Below, piece by piece: positions 8,584 to 16,289 of a DNA stretch of 32,984 nt (the stretch's first letter is position 1; each line of letters starts with the position of its first letter). The translations under genes were made by a program, and so were the position numbers. The notes below the pieces were generated by a model. The model saw only the letters and a program-made list of their open reading frames with translations, had not been told where the DNA came from and made no database searches. The stretch comes from Clostridia bacterium (lineage in GTDB: Bacteria > Bacillota > Clostridia > Christensenellales > Borkfalkiaceae), in contig CAAFYG010000060.1 in NCBI GenBank assembly GCA_900767195.1, forward strand, positions 1 to 32,984. Reading direction: 5' to 3'.

Positions 8584-9840
8584 ATGGATAAATTTGTTAT
8601 ACAAGGCGGCTCGAAGCTTTACGGGCAAGCAAGGCTTCAGGCGGCAAAAAACGCGGTGCTGCCCCTGCTGGCGGCGTCCGTCCTCACCGATGATCTCGTC
8701 ACGATACGCGATCTGCCGAATATCACCGACGTAGAGAATATGTTACATATTTTAAGCGAGCTCGGCTGTGCCATCTCGCGGGCGAACGACGCCGTTTCGA
8801 TCGACAGTAAAAACGCCGTTTCGCACGAAATACCCTCTACGCTTACGCGCGAGCTTCGTTCTTCCGTGTTTATGCTCGGGTCGGTACTCACGCGGTTTCG
8901 CCGCGCGAAAATTTCGTATCCCGGCGGCTGCGACATCGGCTTGCGCCCGATCGATCTTCACTTATCGGGGTTGAAGCGACTCGGCGTTACGATCATCGAA
9001 GAAAACGGCTACGTGATATGCAGCGCCGATCGTCTGCGCGGCGCGGATATTCTGCTTGATTTTCCGAGCGTGGGCGCAACGGAAAATATTATGCTTGCGG
9101 CGGTAAAAGCGGAAGGAAAAACGTTGATCCGCAACGCCGCAAAAGAGCCGGAAATCGTGGATTTACAGAATTTTTTATCGGAAATGGGAGCGGACGTATC
9201 CGGCGCCGGCTCGCATACCATCGAAATCGTGGGCGTAAAAGAGCTGCGCGGCGTGGATTATACGCCGATGAAAGATCGGATCGAAGCGGGTACTTTCCTG
9301 ATTGCGGCGGCTTCCTGCGGCGGCGAAATCGAAACGGAAGGCGTTTCGGAAGAAAATATTGCGGCTCTTTTGCATAAATTGCGCGAAAACGGTTGCAAAA
9401 TCACCTCAAAAGGTGATAAAATAAGATTGAGAAGCAGCGGCGAATTAAAAGCGGCTTCTCTCGTGGAAACGTTGCCGTTCCCCGGTTTTCCCACCGATAT
9501 GCAGGCGCAGTACGCCGCGCTTTCGGCTACGGCGCGCGGCACTACCGTGGTGGTGGAAAATTTATTCGAAACGCGCTATAAGTATGCCGGCGAACTCAAA
9601 AAAATGGGTGCCGACGTCACCGTGCGCGGCAGAACGGCGGTTGTCCGCGGCGTGGAAAAACTGCACGGCGCGGAAGTATCCGCCTGCGATCTCCGCGGCG
9701 GCGCGGCGCTTGTGATCGCCGCACTCAAAGCCGAGGGCGAAAGCAAAGTATCCGAGCTTTGGCATGTGGATCGCGGATATTCCCGTTTCGAAGAAAAACT
9801 CGGAAAACTCGGCGCAAATATCGTGCGCGTAAAATTATAA
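8584..9840 (+). CDS. murA: UDP-GlcNAc 1-carboxyvinyltransferase MurA
   Basis: Catalyses the first committed step of peptidoglycan synthesis, transfer of enolpyruvate from PEP to UDP-GlcNAc; target of fosfomycin. It has 418 residues, typical length. GAKNAVLP-type motif appears as QAAKNAVLPLLAA. The catalytic loop PGGCDIGLRPID contains C116, the cysteine that fosfomycin alkylates, so the enzyme should be of the sensitive type. NAAKEPEIVDL and the C-terminal DLRGGAALVIAAL are also present. Start ATG at 8584 follows AGGAG. The gap after ftsW is 19 bases. Having murA inside the dcw cluster is common in Clostridia and Bacilli. Confidence 0.97.
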   Translation: MDKFVIQGGSKLYGQARLQAAKNAVLPLLAASVLTDDLVTIRDLPNITDVENMLHILSELGCAISRANDAVSIDSKNAVSHEIPSTLTRELRSSVFMLGSVLTRFRRAKISYPGGCDIGLRPIDLHLSGLKRLGVTIIEENGYVICSADRLRGADILLDFPSVGATENIMLAAVKAEGKTLIRNAAKEPEIVDLQNFLSEMGADVSGAGSHTIEIVGVKELRGVDYTPMKDRIEAGTFLIAAASCGGEIETEGVSEENIAALLHKLRENGCKITSKGDKIRLRSSGELKAASLVETLPFPGFPTDMQAQYAALSATARGTTVVVENLFETRYKYAGELKKMGADVTVRGRTAVVRGVEKLHGAEVSACDLRGGAALVIAALKAEGESKVSELWHVDRGYSRFEEKLGKLGANIVRVKL

Positions 9841-9899
9841 AGGTCATAAAGATCAAAGCATACGGCGCGGAATAAACCGACAAAAGAGGAAAAGAAGAG

Positions 9900-10691
9900 A
9901 TGAAAGCAAAAAAAATCATTACGATCGTACTCACGGTCATTATATTTGTCACGGCGGCGTTTTTAGGCGTTTCCGCCGTCTATAGAGTGGAAGAGGTTAC
10001 GCTGATCGTGCAAAACGTTTCCTCTCCCGCGCTCGAAGAAGCGGCGCAGCTGAAAGTCGCCCTGGAAGAAGCATACCTTAAAAAAAGTACGATCAAAGCC
10101 GATGATCTCGCGGCAAAAACGGCTTTTGAAAGCTTTGCTTACTTTCGCCTGACGGGTTTTGAAAAAGATTATCCGGGCAGACTTGTGATCACCGCCACCG
10201 AGGATGAGGAAACGTACGCCGTGGCGTACGGCGAAAATTATGTGATTTTCTCTGGCGACGGCACACGCCTTTCCGAGCGGGCATTGATGCAAAACCGCGC
10301 CGACGGTACGAACAACCTTCTTGTATCTTCCGCCGCGGTAAATCTTTCGGCTAATTTCGGCGATACGGCGATTTTCAGGCTGTTGAATACCCTGGACGGG
10401 CTGTTTTGCGGCATTCGCGGCAACGTGGCGAAAGCGGAACTTGTGCGTCGGGCCGAATTGGAATGGGTGAGGGTGTATTTCAAAGAAGGCGTGCAGGCGG
10501 TTGTTTATTCCCCGGAAGAAAATGCAGAAGCAAAGGCGAAGGCGTTATACGAAAGCTATACGAACGGTTTAACCGTGGCGGAACGCACGGCGGGAATCGT
10601 GGTGATCTCTATGGACGGCAAAGCGTCGTATCAGCCGAAAAATTATCTCGACAACGAAATTTCGGCGGAAGAAAACGATAAAAACGAGTGA
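9900..10691 (+). CDS. FtsQ/DivIB-like cell division protein
   Basis: A 263-residue protein in the ftsQ/divIB position, between murA and ftsA. A short basic N-terminus (MKAKK) and one membrane helix (residues 6-27) precede an extracytoplasmic part. Its first section has the look of a POTRA domain (VEEVTLIV..., then a segment with YPGRLVITATEDEETYAVAYGE) followed by a beta domain. FtsQ/DivIB bridges FtsL and DivIC/FtsB in the divisome. The usual strong POTRA consensus is only partly visible, so the name rests on synteny and topology. Start ATG follows AAGAGGAAAAGAAGAG. It is the last gene before the separate ftsA promoter. Confidence 0.75.
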   Translation: MKAKKIITIVLTVIIFVTAAFLGVSAVYRVEEVTLIVQNVSSPALEEAAQLKVALEEAYLKKSTIKADDLAAKTAFESFAYFRLTGFEKDYPGRLVITATEDEETYAVAYGENYVIFSGDGTRLSERALMQNRADGTNNLLVSSAAVNLSANFGDTAIFRLLNTLDGLFCGIRGNVAKAELVRRAELEWVRVYFKEGVQAVVYSPEENAEAKAKALYESYTNGLTVAERTAGIVVISMDGKASYQPKNYLDNEISAEENDKNE

Positions 10692-10749
10692 AAAATGCGC
10701 GAAATCGTTGAAAAACGGCGATAAAAACTGAAATTTTTTCGCGAATTTA

Positions 10750-10778
10750 TTGACTTTTTCCGCGGTGGGTAGTATAAT
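10750..10778 (+). promoter_or_regulatory. Sigma-A promoter of ftsA-ftsZ
   Basis: TTGACT (10750-10755), a 17-base spacer and TATAAT (10773-10778). It lies in the 175-base gap after the ftsQ-like gene and leaves a leader of about 80 bases before ftsA, containing a small CCGC/GCGG hairpin. Confidence 0.85.
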
Positions 10779-10866
10779 AATAGCATAGCTATGTTTATGC
10801 TTGCCGCTTTATAGGGCGGTTGCGAAGCGTATGCGCGAAAAAATACGGCAAAACGGAGTGCGGAAG

Positions 10867-12048
10867 ATGAAAAACGAAAGCGTGGCGATTCTCGATATCC
10901 GATCATATTCTCTTACGTTTCTCATCGGCGGCAGGGGGGTAAACGGTACGTTCGTGTTTCGCGGCGGCGAAAGCGCAGAGTACGATGGTTACGGTACCGA
11001 CGGATTTTACGATGTATCGTCTTTTACGTCGGCGGCAAACCGCGTCATCCATTCGGTGCTTTCTTCTTACGACGGCACGCTGAAAAAAATGTACATATCC
11101 GTTCCCGCGCCGTTCATCGGCGTGCGTACGAAAGGGCAGACGATGTCTTTTGAAAAACGCCGCAAAATCACTTCGGCGGAAATCGAAGCGTTGTACGCGG
11201 CGGGATTGAACGAACTTGCCGAAAACCGCGCCCTTGCAGACGAGTCGGCAATGTATTTTTCGATCGGCGACAATCGGCGATATTTTTCCGTTTCCGACGT
11301 AATCGGCTCGAAAACCGCCGTTTTGCAAGGTGCGCTTTGCTATTATTTTTTAAACGAAGAGTTTTATTCTCTCACGCAAAAATTGTTTTCCGCCATGGGA
11401 TTTTCGCAGATCGAGTATCTTCCGCAGTCGCTTTCCGAGGCTACCTATCTTTTGCCCGCGAAAACGCGCGAGGGCTATGCGGCGATCCTGGATGTAGGCT
11501 ATGCGGTTTCTTCTGCTTTCGTGGTGTACGGCGGCGGAATCGTGCACGAAGAGAGCTTCGATTGCGGCGCAGGCTCGCTCCTTGCGGGACTTATGAACGA
11601 ATTCGACGTCGGTTTCGATAAAGCGAGGGAAATTCTTTCGGCGGCCGACGTATCCGGCGGAGCCGTGCCAAAAGGCACAATCTGGACGGATCGCGACGGA
11701 AACATGTATTCCGTGCAGCGGATCAACGACGTGATCAAATGCGGTCTGGACGAGCTGTGCGAAAAGACGGATTCGTTTTTCGAAAAATACTACGGCTCGA
11801 GAATGATTGCCGGCGACTCTTCAAACCCTTTATATCTTACAGGCGAGGGCGTGCAGGAGGTGCGCGGCGTGGCGGAACACACCGAACGGCGACTCAGCCG
11901 CGTAACGAGAATGATCTGTCCCGAAATACCGTATTACGATAAACCGGGCTATTCGTCACGCATCTCCGCATTGAATGCCGCACTTGAAAAAGCGGAAGAG
12001 AAAAGCGGATTATATAAATTTTTAAACAAATTCGGAGGAAAGAAATAA
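10867..12048 (+). CDS. ftsA: Cell division protein FtsA (actin-like membrane tether of FtsZ)
   Basis: Actin-fold ATPase that links FtsZ filaments to the membrane. I chose ATG at 10867, after ACGGAGTGCGGAAG, giving 393 residues; an in-frame TTG at 10801 would add 22 poorly conserved residues. Marks of the family: AILDIRSYS at the N-terminus (phosphate-1-like), the 1C SHS2-type insertion, AAILDVGYAVSSAFVVYGGGIVHEESFDCGAG (phosphate-2/adenosine region), and LYLTGEGVQEVRG. The last residues (LYKFLNKFGGKK) form a plausible amphipathic membrane-targeting helix. Overall it is divergent from model FtsA; the usual DLGTS-like phosphate-1 loop is weak. The stop overlaps the ftsZ start by one base (TAATG), so the two are translationally coupled. 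Confidence 0.88.
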   Translation: MKNESVAILDIRSYSLTFLIGGRGVNGTFVFRGGESAEYDGYGTDGFYDVSSFTSAANRVIHSVLSSYDGTLKKMYISVPAPFIGVRTKGQTMSFEKRRKITSAEIEALYAAGLNELAENRALADESAMYFSIGDNRRYFSVSDVIGSKTAVLQGALCYYFLNEEFYSLTQKLFSAMGFSQIEYLPQSLSEATYLLPAKTREGYAAILDVGYAVSSAFVVYGGGIVHEESFDCGAGSLLAGLMNEFDVGFDKAREILSAADVSGGAVPKGTIWTDRDGNMYSVQRINDVIKCGLDELCEKTDSFFEKYYGSRMIAGDSSNPLYLTGEGVQEVRGVAEHTERRLSRVTRMICPEIPYYDKPGYSSRISALNAALEKAEEKSGLYKFLNKFGGKK

Positions 12049-13568
12049 TGACTGAAGATTTTTACACTTACGATGAAACGGAGGATCGCGAGGTGGCGCA
12101 AACCGCTCAGCCGCAGGAAGAGGAAATGCAGGACGGGCAATTCGGCGTTGCCAAAATCAAAGTGATCGGCGTAGGCGGGGCAGGCGGCAACGCCGTTAAT
12201 CGTTTGATCGAATCCGGCTTGAAAGCGGCGGAATATTACGTGATCAACACCGATAATCAGGTGCTGGCGCGTTCGCTTGCGCAAAATCGTATTCAGATCG
12301 GCATAAAACTCACTAAAGGACTCGGCGCCGGTGCGGATCCTTCCGTAGGTAAGCTTTCGGCAGAAGAAAACAAAGATCAGATTCAGCGTATTTTAAAGGG
12401 AACGGATCTTTTGTTTATCACAGCCGGTATGGGTGGCGGCACGGGTACGGGCGCGTCGCCGGTGATTGCCAAGCTCGCGCGCGAAATGAAGATTCTCACA
12501 GTTGCGGTAGTTACGCTTCCGTTCTCGTTCGAGGGCAAGAAAAAAATGGATTATGCGCTCGCGGGCGTGGAAGAGCTGCGCAAGCACGTCGATTCTATCA
12601 TCGTCATTCCCAACGATAAGCTTCGCGGGGTAGTGAAGCAAGGCACGTCTTTCCCCGAAGCCTTGAAAGTGGCGGACGAAGTGCTGCGCCAGGGTATTCG
12701 CGGCATTGCGGAGCTGATTGTAAATCCGTCGCTCATCAATCTCGATTTTGCGGATGTGCGCACCACGCTGAAAGATCGCGGCGTGGCGCATATGGGTATC
12801 GGTATCGCCAAAGGCGAAAAGCGCATTGCCGACGCGGTGCGTTGCGCGATTTGTTCGCCGCTGCTCAATACTACGATCGAAGGAGCAAGCTCCGTGATTT
12901 TAAACGTGGTGGGCGGCAACGATCTCACGCTCGACGAGGTGTGTCAGGCGGCGGAACTCGTGAAAGGCGTGATCGATTATTCCGCAAACGTGATTTTCGG
13001 CGCGTGCATCGAAGAAAACATGACCGACGAAGTGGAAGTCGTAATTATCGCCACGGGTTTCCCTTCGGGCGGACAGACGATTACTGCGGCGAACGATATG
13101 CAGTCGGCTGCGCTTCGTGCGGCTGCGCTTTCCGATAAAATCGATCGTGCGTTCGGCTATTCAACCTCAGAAGAATCGGTTGCGGAAAACGCTCCTCGTC
13201 AGCCTTATGCGCCCGCTCCGGAAACCGGTTTCGGCGGCGCAGGGTATCGCCCCGAAACGAATATGCAATCCCCCGTGCAGGGCGTGCCGAATAATAATAT
13301 GCAAAATCCGATGCAGCCGAACGGAGTTTGGAGACAGAATATGCAAAGCGGAAATCAGGACGGCTATGCGCAACCTTATCCGCCGCAGCAAAATGCGGGC
13401 ATGCAGGGGTTGCCGCAGACAATGCGCGGCGCAAACGGTTATGCCGCGCCAGGCGATTACGAGCCGGAAATGCCCATAGAACCGCCGCAGAGCGAGCCTG
13501 CGCCGGAGAAAAAGCATCGTCCGAAATTCGTAGATTTCTTTATGAGAAAGAATTCCGATAAAAAATAA
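12048..13568 (+). CDS. ftsZ: Tubulin-like division GTPase FtsZ
   Basis: Forms the cytokinetic Z-ring. It has 506 residues. The GTPase core has VIGVGGAGGNAVNR, the tubulin signature GGGTGTG (129-135), VVTLPFSFEGKKK, and the T7 synergy-loop region NPSLINLDFADVRT. From about residue 370 a low-complexity linker rich in Q, N, M, P and A runs to about 485, followed by a conserved-type C-terminal peptide KFVDFFMRK that should bind FtsA. The linker is longer than the roughly 50 residues of B. subtilis FtsZ. GGAGGAAAG precedes the start, which is shared with the ftsA stop. Confidence 0.98.
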   Translation: MTEDFYTYDETEDREVAQTAQPQEEEMQDGQFGVAKIKVIGVGGAGGNAVNRLIESGLKAAEYYVINTDNQVLARSLAQNRIQIGIKLTKGLGAGADPSVGKLSAEENKDQIQRILKGTDLLFITAGMGGGTGTGASPVIAKLAREMKILTVAVVTLPFSFEGKKKMDYALAGVEELRKHVDSIIVIPNDKLRGVVKQGTSFPEALKVADEVLRQGIRGIAELIVNPSLINLDFADVRTTLKDRGVAHMGIGIAKGEKRIADAVRCAICSPLLNTTIEGASSVILNVVGGNDLTLDEVCQAAELVKGVIDYSANVIFGACIEENMTDEVEVVIIATGFPSGGQTITAANDMQSAALRAAALSDKIDRAFGYSTSEESVAENAPRQPYAPAPETGFGGAGYRPETNMQSPVQGVPNNNMQNPMQPNGVWRQNMQSGNQDGYAQPYPPQQNAGMQGLPQTMRGANGYAAPGDYEPEMPIEPPQSEPAPEKKHRPKFVDFFMRKNSDKK

Positions 13569-13581
13569 TAGAATTACGGAA

Positions 13582-13619
13582 AAATCGGCGTACTCCTTGC
13601 GAAGTACGCCGATTTAAAA
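13582..13619. terminator. Shared hairpin terminator between ftsZ and spoVG
   Basis: A perfect 13-bp stem (AAATCGGCGTACT, 13582-13594, with 13603-13615) and an 8-base loop. On the minus strand it is followed by a run of five T, fitting spoVG termination. On the plus strand the tail is AT-rich (ATTTAAAAATTTT) after ftsZ. It probably works in both directions. Confidence 0.8.
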
Positions 13620-13651
13620 ATTTTAAGCATATTTTTTGCGCGCGGAAGCAC

Positions 13652-13918
13652 TCAGCTTCGCGCTTTTTCTTTTTCGTATTGCGTAAGTACGGCGGCTTGA
13701 ATTGCCTCTCGCGTATGCGTGTTTAAAGGATGCGCAAGATCCCGGAATGTTCCGTCGGCATTTCTTCGCCCGGGCATCGTTACGAAAAGCCCGTTTTTTC
13801 CGTCAAGCACTTTGATGTCGTGAATTACGAAGCATTTATCGATTGTCATCGAAACAATTGCCCGTACGTTGTTTTCGGCTTCAAGAAGTCTCACTCTGAT
13901 ATCGGTTACATTGATCAT
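13652..13918 (-). CDS. spoVG: SpoVG family RNA-binding regulator
   Basis: An 88-residue protein matching the SpoVG family along its length: INVTDIRVRLLE, the central KCFVIHDIKVLDG, the hallmark VTMPGRRN and FRDLAHPLN, and a helical C-terminus. In Firmicutes SpoVG is a small nucleic-acid-binding regulator that affects septation during sporulation and many other traits. Its presence does not prove sporulation. It is transcribed against ftsZ and away from murC. AGAGGAAAAACAA precedes the start on the minus strand. Confidence 0.95.
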   Translation of the reverse strand: MINVTDIRVRLLEAENNVRAIVSMTIDKCFVIHDIKVLDGKNGLFVTMPGRRNADGTFRDLAHPLNTHTREAIQAAVLTQYEKEKARS

Positions 13919-13947
13919 TTGTTTTTCCTCTATCGAATATTTCTATT

Positions 13948-13976
13948 ATTTTACTATTTTTTATTAAAAAAATCAA
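13948..13976 (-). promoter_or_regulatory. Putative sigma-A promoter of spoVG
   Basis: Read on the minus strand: TTGATT (13976-13971), 17 bases, TAAAAT (13953-13948), about 30 bases upstream of the spoVG start. The surrounding region is very AT-rich, so chance matches are possible. In B. subtilis spoVG is driven by sigma-H; I see no convincing sigma-H element. Confidence 0.55.
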
Positions 13977-14052
13977 TTGTTTGAAACACAATTATCAAAA
14001 TTTTTTCACAAAATATCATAAAAAATACTTATATATCATAAAATAAATCGAT

Positions 14053-15420
14053 ATGCCTGAAAATGAATGGATTCGAGGAAAAAGATTTTACTTTTTGGGG
14101 ATCGGCGGCGCGTCGATGAGTGCTTTGGGAAAGTATGTTCTGGAATGCGGCGGCGAGCTGTACGGCTATGACGCCGTGCCGTCGGAAAAAACGGCGGAGC
14201 TTGAAAAAGCGGGAGCAAAAATCTACTCTTCCGTCGCTGTCAAAGAAGAAGAAAAAGCGTTGATCAACTCTTCCGAAAAAATTGTCTGCACATCCGCGAT
14301 TTCAAAGGAAAATGCACGTTTCGAAGAGTGCGTTGCGCAAGGGAAAAACGTTACGTATCGCGGCGAATTTTTAGGCGAAATCGCAAGAACGTTTCCGCGG
14401 GTTGTTTCCGTTGCGGGAAGTCACGGAAAAACTACCTGTACGAGTATGTGCGCGCATATTTTTTTCTCGGCCGGAAAAGGTTTTACGGCGCATATCGGCG
14501 GCGACGACGTATCGTTCGGAAATTATTATCGCAGCGGCGATGATTATTTTCTCACCGAAGCGTGCGAGTATAAGAAAAATTTATTGTATGTGCGCCCGAG
14601 CGTGGCGGTACTTTTGAATATCGATCGTGATCATTTGGAGTGTTATCGGGGCGAAGAAGAACTTACGCAAACATTTCTGAAGTATTGTTCGGCAGGGAAG
14701 ACCGCGCTGATTTGTGCCGACGATCCGAAAATCGCCGCCGCGCACCTTGCGTATCCTACATTCGGGATCAATAGCGAAAACGCCTGTTTCACGGCAAAAT
14801 CCATTATAAACGACAGGGAAAGATATTCTTTTGATTTTTGCGAGCATGGAAAAACGATTTGCCGAGTGAAACTGAAAGCGGCGGGGCGGTGTCATATTCT
14901 GAACGCCCTCGCGGCGGGCGGCGCGGCGCGCCTTTGCGGAATTTCCGCCGAGCATATCGCGGCGGGATTAAACTCTTTCGAAGGGGTAAAACGCCGCTTT
15001 GAGAAAATCGGCGAAGTCGGCGGCGCGGCGTGGTACTGCGACTACGCGCATCACCCGCGTGAAATTTCGGCGGTATTAAAAACGGCGGCTGCGCTTACGA
15101 AAGGTAAACTGTACGTGGTTTTTCAGCCTCATACCTATTCGCGAACCAAAACGTTGATGAAGGATTTCGCAAACGCATTGTCGGCGGCGGAAAATACAAT
15201 GATTTTCAAAGAATACGCGGCGCGCGAAGAATACGACGAAGCGGGCAGCGCGAAGCGACTTGCCGAAAACATACGCGGCGTAAGCTATTGCGAAACCGTG
15301 GAAGAGCTTGAAAAATTTGCGGCGCAGGGCGGCGTTGGCGATACGGTACTCTTTCTCGGCGCAGGCGATATTTACGATATAGCAAAGGCGATTGCAAACC
15401 GAAATCGAAAACGTGTTTAA
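14053..15420 (+). CDS. murC: UDP-MurNAc:L-alanine ligase MurC
   Basis: Adds L-alanine to UDP-MurNAc, the first amino acid of the stem peptide. It has 455 residues, typical. Motifs: FLGIGGASMSALGKY, the ATP loop GSHGKTT, the loop NIDRDHLE, DYAHHPREI and FQPHTYSRTKTL, which together distinguish MurC from the other Mur ligases. ATG at 14053 is the only usable start: an in-frame TAA lies at 14044-14046, and no other start codon precedes the first beta strand. No Shine-Dalgarno sequence is visible; the upstream bases are almost pure A/T. It is detached from the main dcw cluster by spoVG, and its own promoter must lie in 13977-14045. Confidence 0.96.
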   Translation: MPENEWIRGKRFYFLGIGGASMSALGKYVLECGGELYGYDAVPSEKTAELEKAGAKIYSSVAVKEEEKALINSSEKIVCTSAISKENARFEECVAQGKNVTYRGEFLGEIARTFPRVVSVAGSHGKTTCTSMCAHIFFSAGKGFTAHIGGDDVSFGNYYRSGDDYFLTEACEYKKNLLYVRPSVAVLLNIDRDHLECYRGEEELTQTFLKYCSAGKTALICADDPKIAAAHLAYPTFGINSENACFTAKSIINDRERYSFDFCEHGKTICRVKLKAAGRCHILNALAAGGAARLCGISAEHIAAGLNSFEGVKRRFEKIGEVGGAAWYCDYAHHPREISAVLKTAAALTKGKLYVVFQPHTYSRTKTLMKDFANALSAAENTMIFKEYAAREEYDEAGSAKRLAENIRGVSYCETVEELEKFAAQGGVGDTVLFLGAGDIYDIAKAIANRNRKRV

Positions 15421-15433
15421 AAAATACAAAACG

Positions 15434-15442
15434 TGGTATAAT
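15434..15442 (+). promoter_or_regulatory. Extended -10 promoter of the flavin-reductase-like gene
   Basis: TGG directly before TATAAT (15437-15442) forms an extended -10 element about 38 bases before the start codon. The -35 position (TGTTTA) is poor and overlaps the end of murC, as expected for an extended -10 promoter. Confidence 0.6.
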
Positions 15443-15479
15443 AAAATAATCGAAATCCATTGAAAGGAGAAAGATTATT

Positions 15480-16037
15480 ATGAGGAAAAATTTCGGCGTA
15501 AAATCATGGTTTTATCCTTTGCCCGTACTTATTATCGGCACATACGACAAGCAGGGCAAAGCGGACGCGATGAATGCCGCGTGGGGCGGATTGTATGATT
15601 CCGATCTCGTGGAACTCTGCCTTAGCGAAGGTCATAAAACTACGAAGAATATCAAAGAGAAAAAAGCGTTCACCGTAGCGTTCGGTACAGCCGATACCGT
15701 TGCTTCATGCGACTACGTAGGGCTCGTCTCGGGCAATACGGAAAGCGAGAAAATACAAAAAGCGGGATTTACTGCGGAAAAGAGCAATTTTGTGGACGCG
15801 CCCGTGTTCAACGAGTTGCCCTTAACGCTTGAATGTAAGCTTGAAAAAATCACGGAAGACGGCAACATAATCGGTAAAATCGTAAATATCGCGGCGGACG
15901 AAAAGATTCTGGACGAAAACGGCGAAATCTGTGTGGAAAAACTGCGCCCGATTGCATTTGATCCGGTGAAGAGCGGCTATTATGTATTAGGCGAAAAGGT
16001 CGGCACGGCTTTTTCAGACGGTAAAAAGTTGAAATAG
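15480..16037 (+). CDS. Flavin reductase-like FMN-binding domain protein
   Basis: A 185-residue single-domain protein of the split-barrel flavin reductase family (FMN-binding, NAD(P)H:flavin oxidoreductase-like). Seen: PLPVLIIGTYD near the N-terminus, KADAMNAAWGG, and the central HKTTKNI and FTVAFGTA, all at the positions expected for the fold; then the barrel strand ELPLTLECKLEKI and a final substrate-side segment. There is no membrane segment and no partner monooxygenase nearby. GAAAGGAGAAAG precedes ATG at 15480. The gene stands alone between murC and ftsK with its own promoter and terminator. The electron acceptor cannot be told from sequence. Confidence 0.85.
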   Translation: MRKNFGVKSWFYPLPVLIIGTYDKQGKADAMNAAWGGLYDSDLVELCLSEGHKTTKNIKEKKAFTVAFGTADTVASCDYVGLVSGNTESEKIQKAGFTAEKSNFVDAPVFNELPLTLECKLEKITEDGNIIGKIVNIAADEKILDENGEICVEKLRPIAFDPVKSGYYVLGEKVGTAFSDGKKLK

Positions 16038-16061
16038 TCGGCCGTAAATCAGTATAAATGA

Positions 16062-16091
16062 AACATTCCGTTGAAAAACGGAGTGTTTTTT
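16062..16091 (+). terminator. Intrinsic terminator after the flavin-reductase-like gene
   Basis: AACATTCCGTT pairs with AACGGAGTGTT across a GAAA loop (11-bp stem with one G-T pair), followed by a T run. Confidence 0.85.
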
Positions 16092-16229
16092 CTTTGCCGG
16101 AAAATCGTTGTTTTAAAAGTCATGCATTCAAAAAGCCGAAAAACCGGCACTTCAAGAAAAGAATACGAAAATTTGTTTGTTATTGTAGTCGCGTATAAGA
16201 AAAAAATCGGGAATTCAGCCTTGAAATCC

Positions 16230-16258
16230 TTGATTAACCGCAAAAAAAATGTTATAAT
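16230..16258 (+). promoter_or_regulatory. Sigma-A promoter of the ftsK operon
   Basis: TTGATT (16230-16235), 17-base spacer, TATAAT (16253-16258), about 30 bases before the ftsK start. The reading frame is open far upstream, but this promoter and the binding site place the true start at 16290. Confidence 0.85.
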
Positions 16259-16289
16259 ATACAAGGTATACAGTTTCGGAGGTGTAGTT

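Noticed and set aside
16071..16289. 73-codon N-terminal extension of ftsK
   Set aside because: It crosses the terminator of the upstream gene and the ftsK promoter; the GGAGGT site points to TTG 16290.
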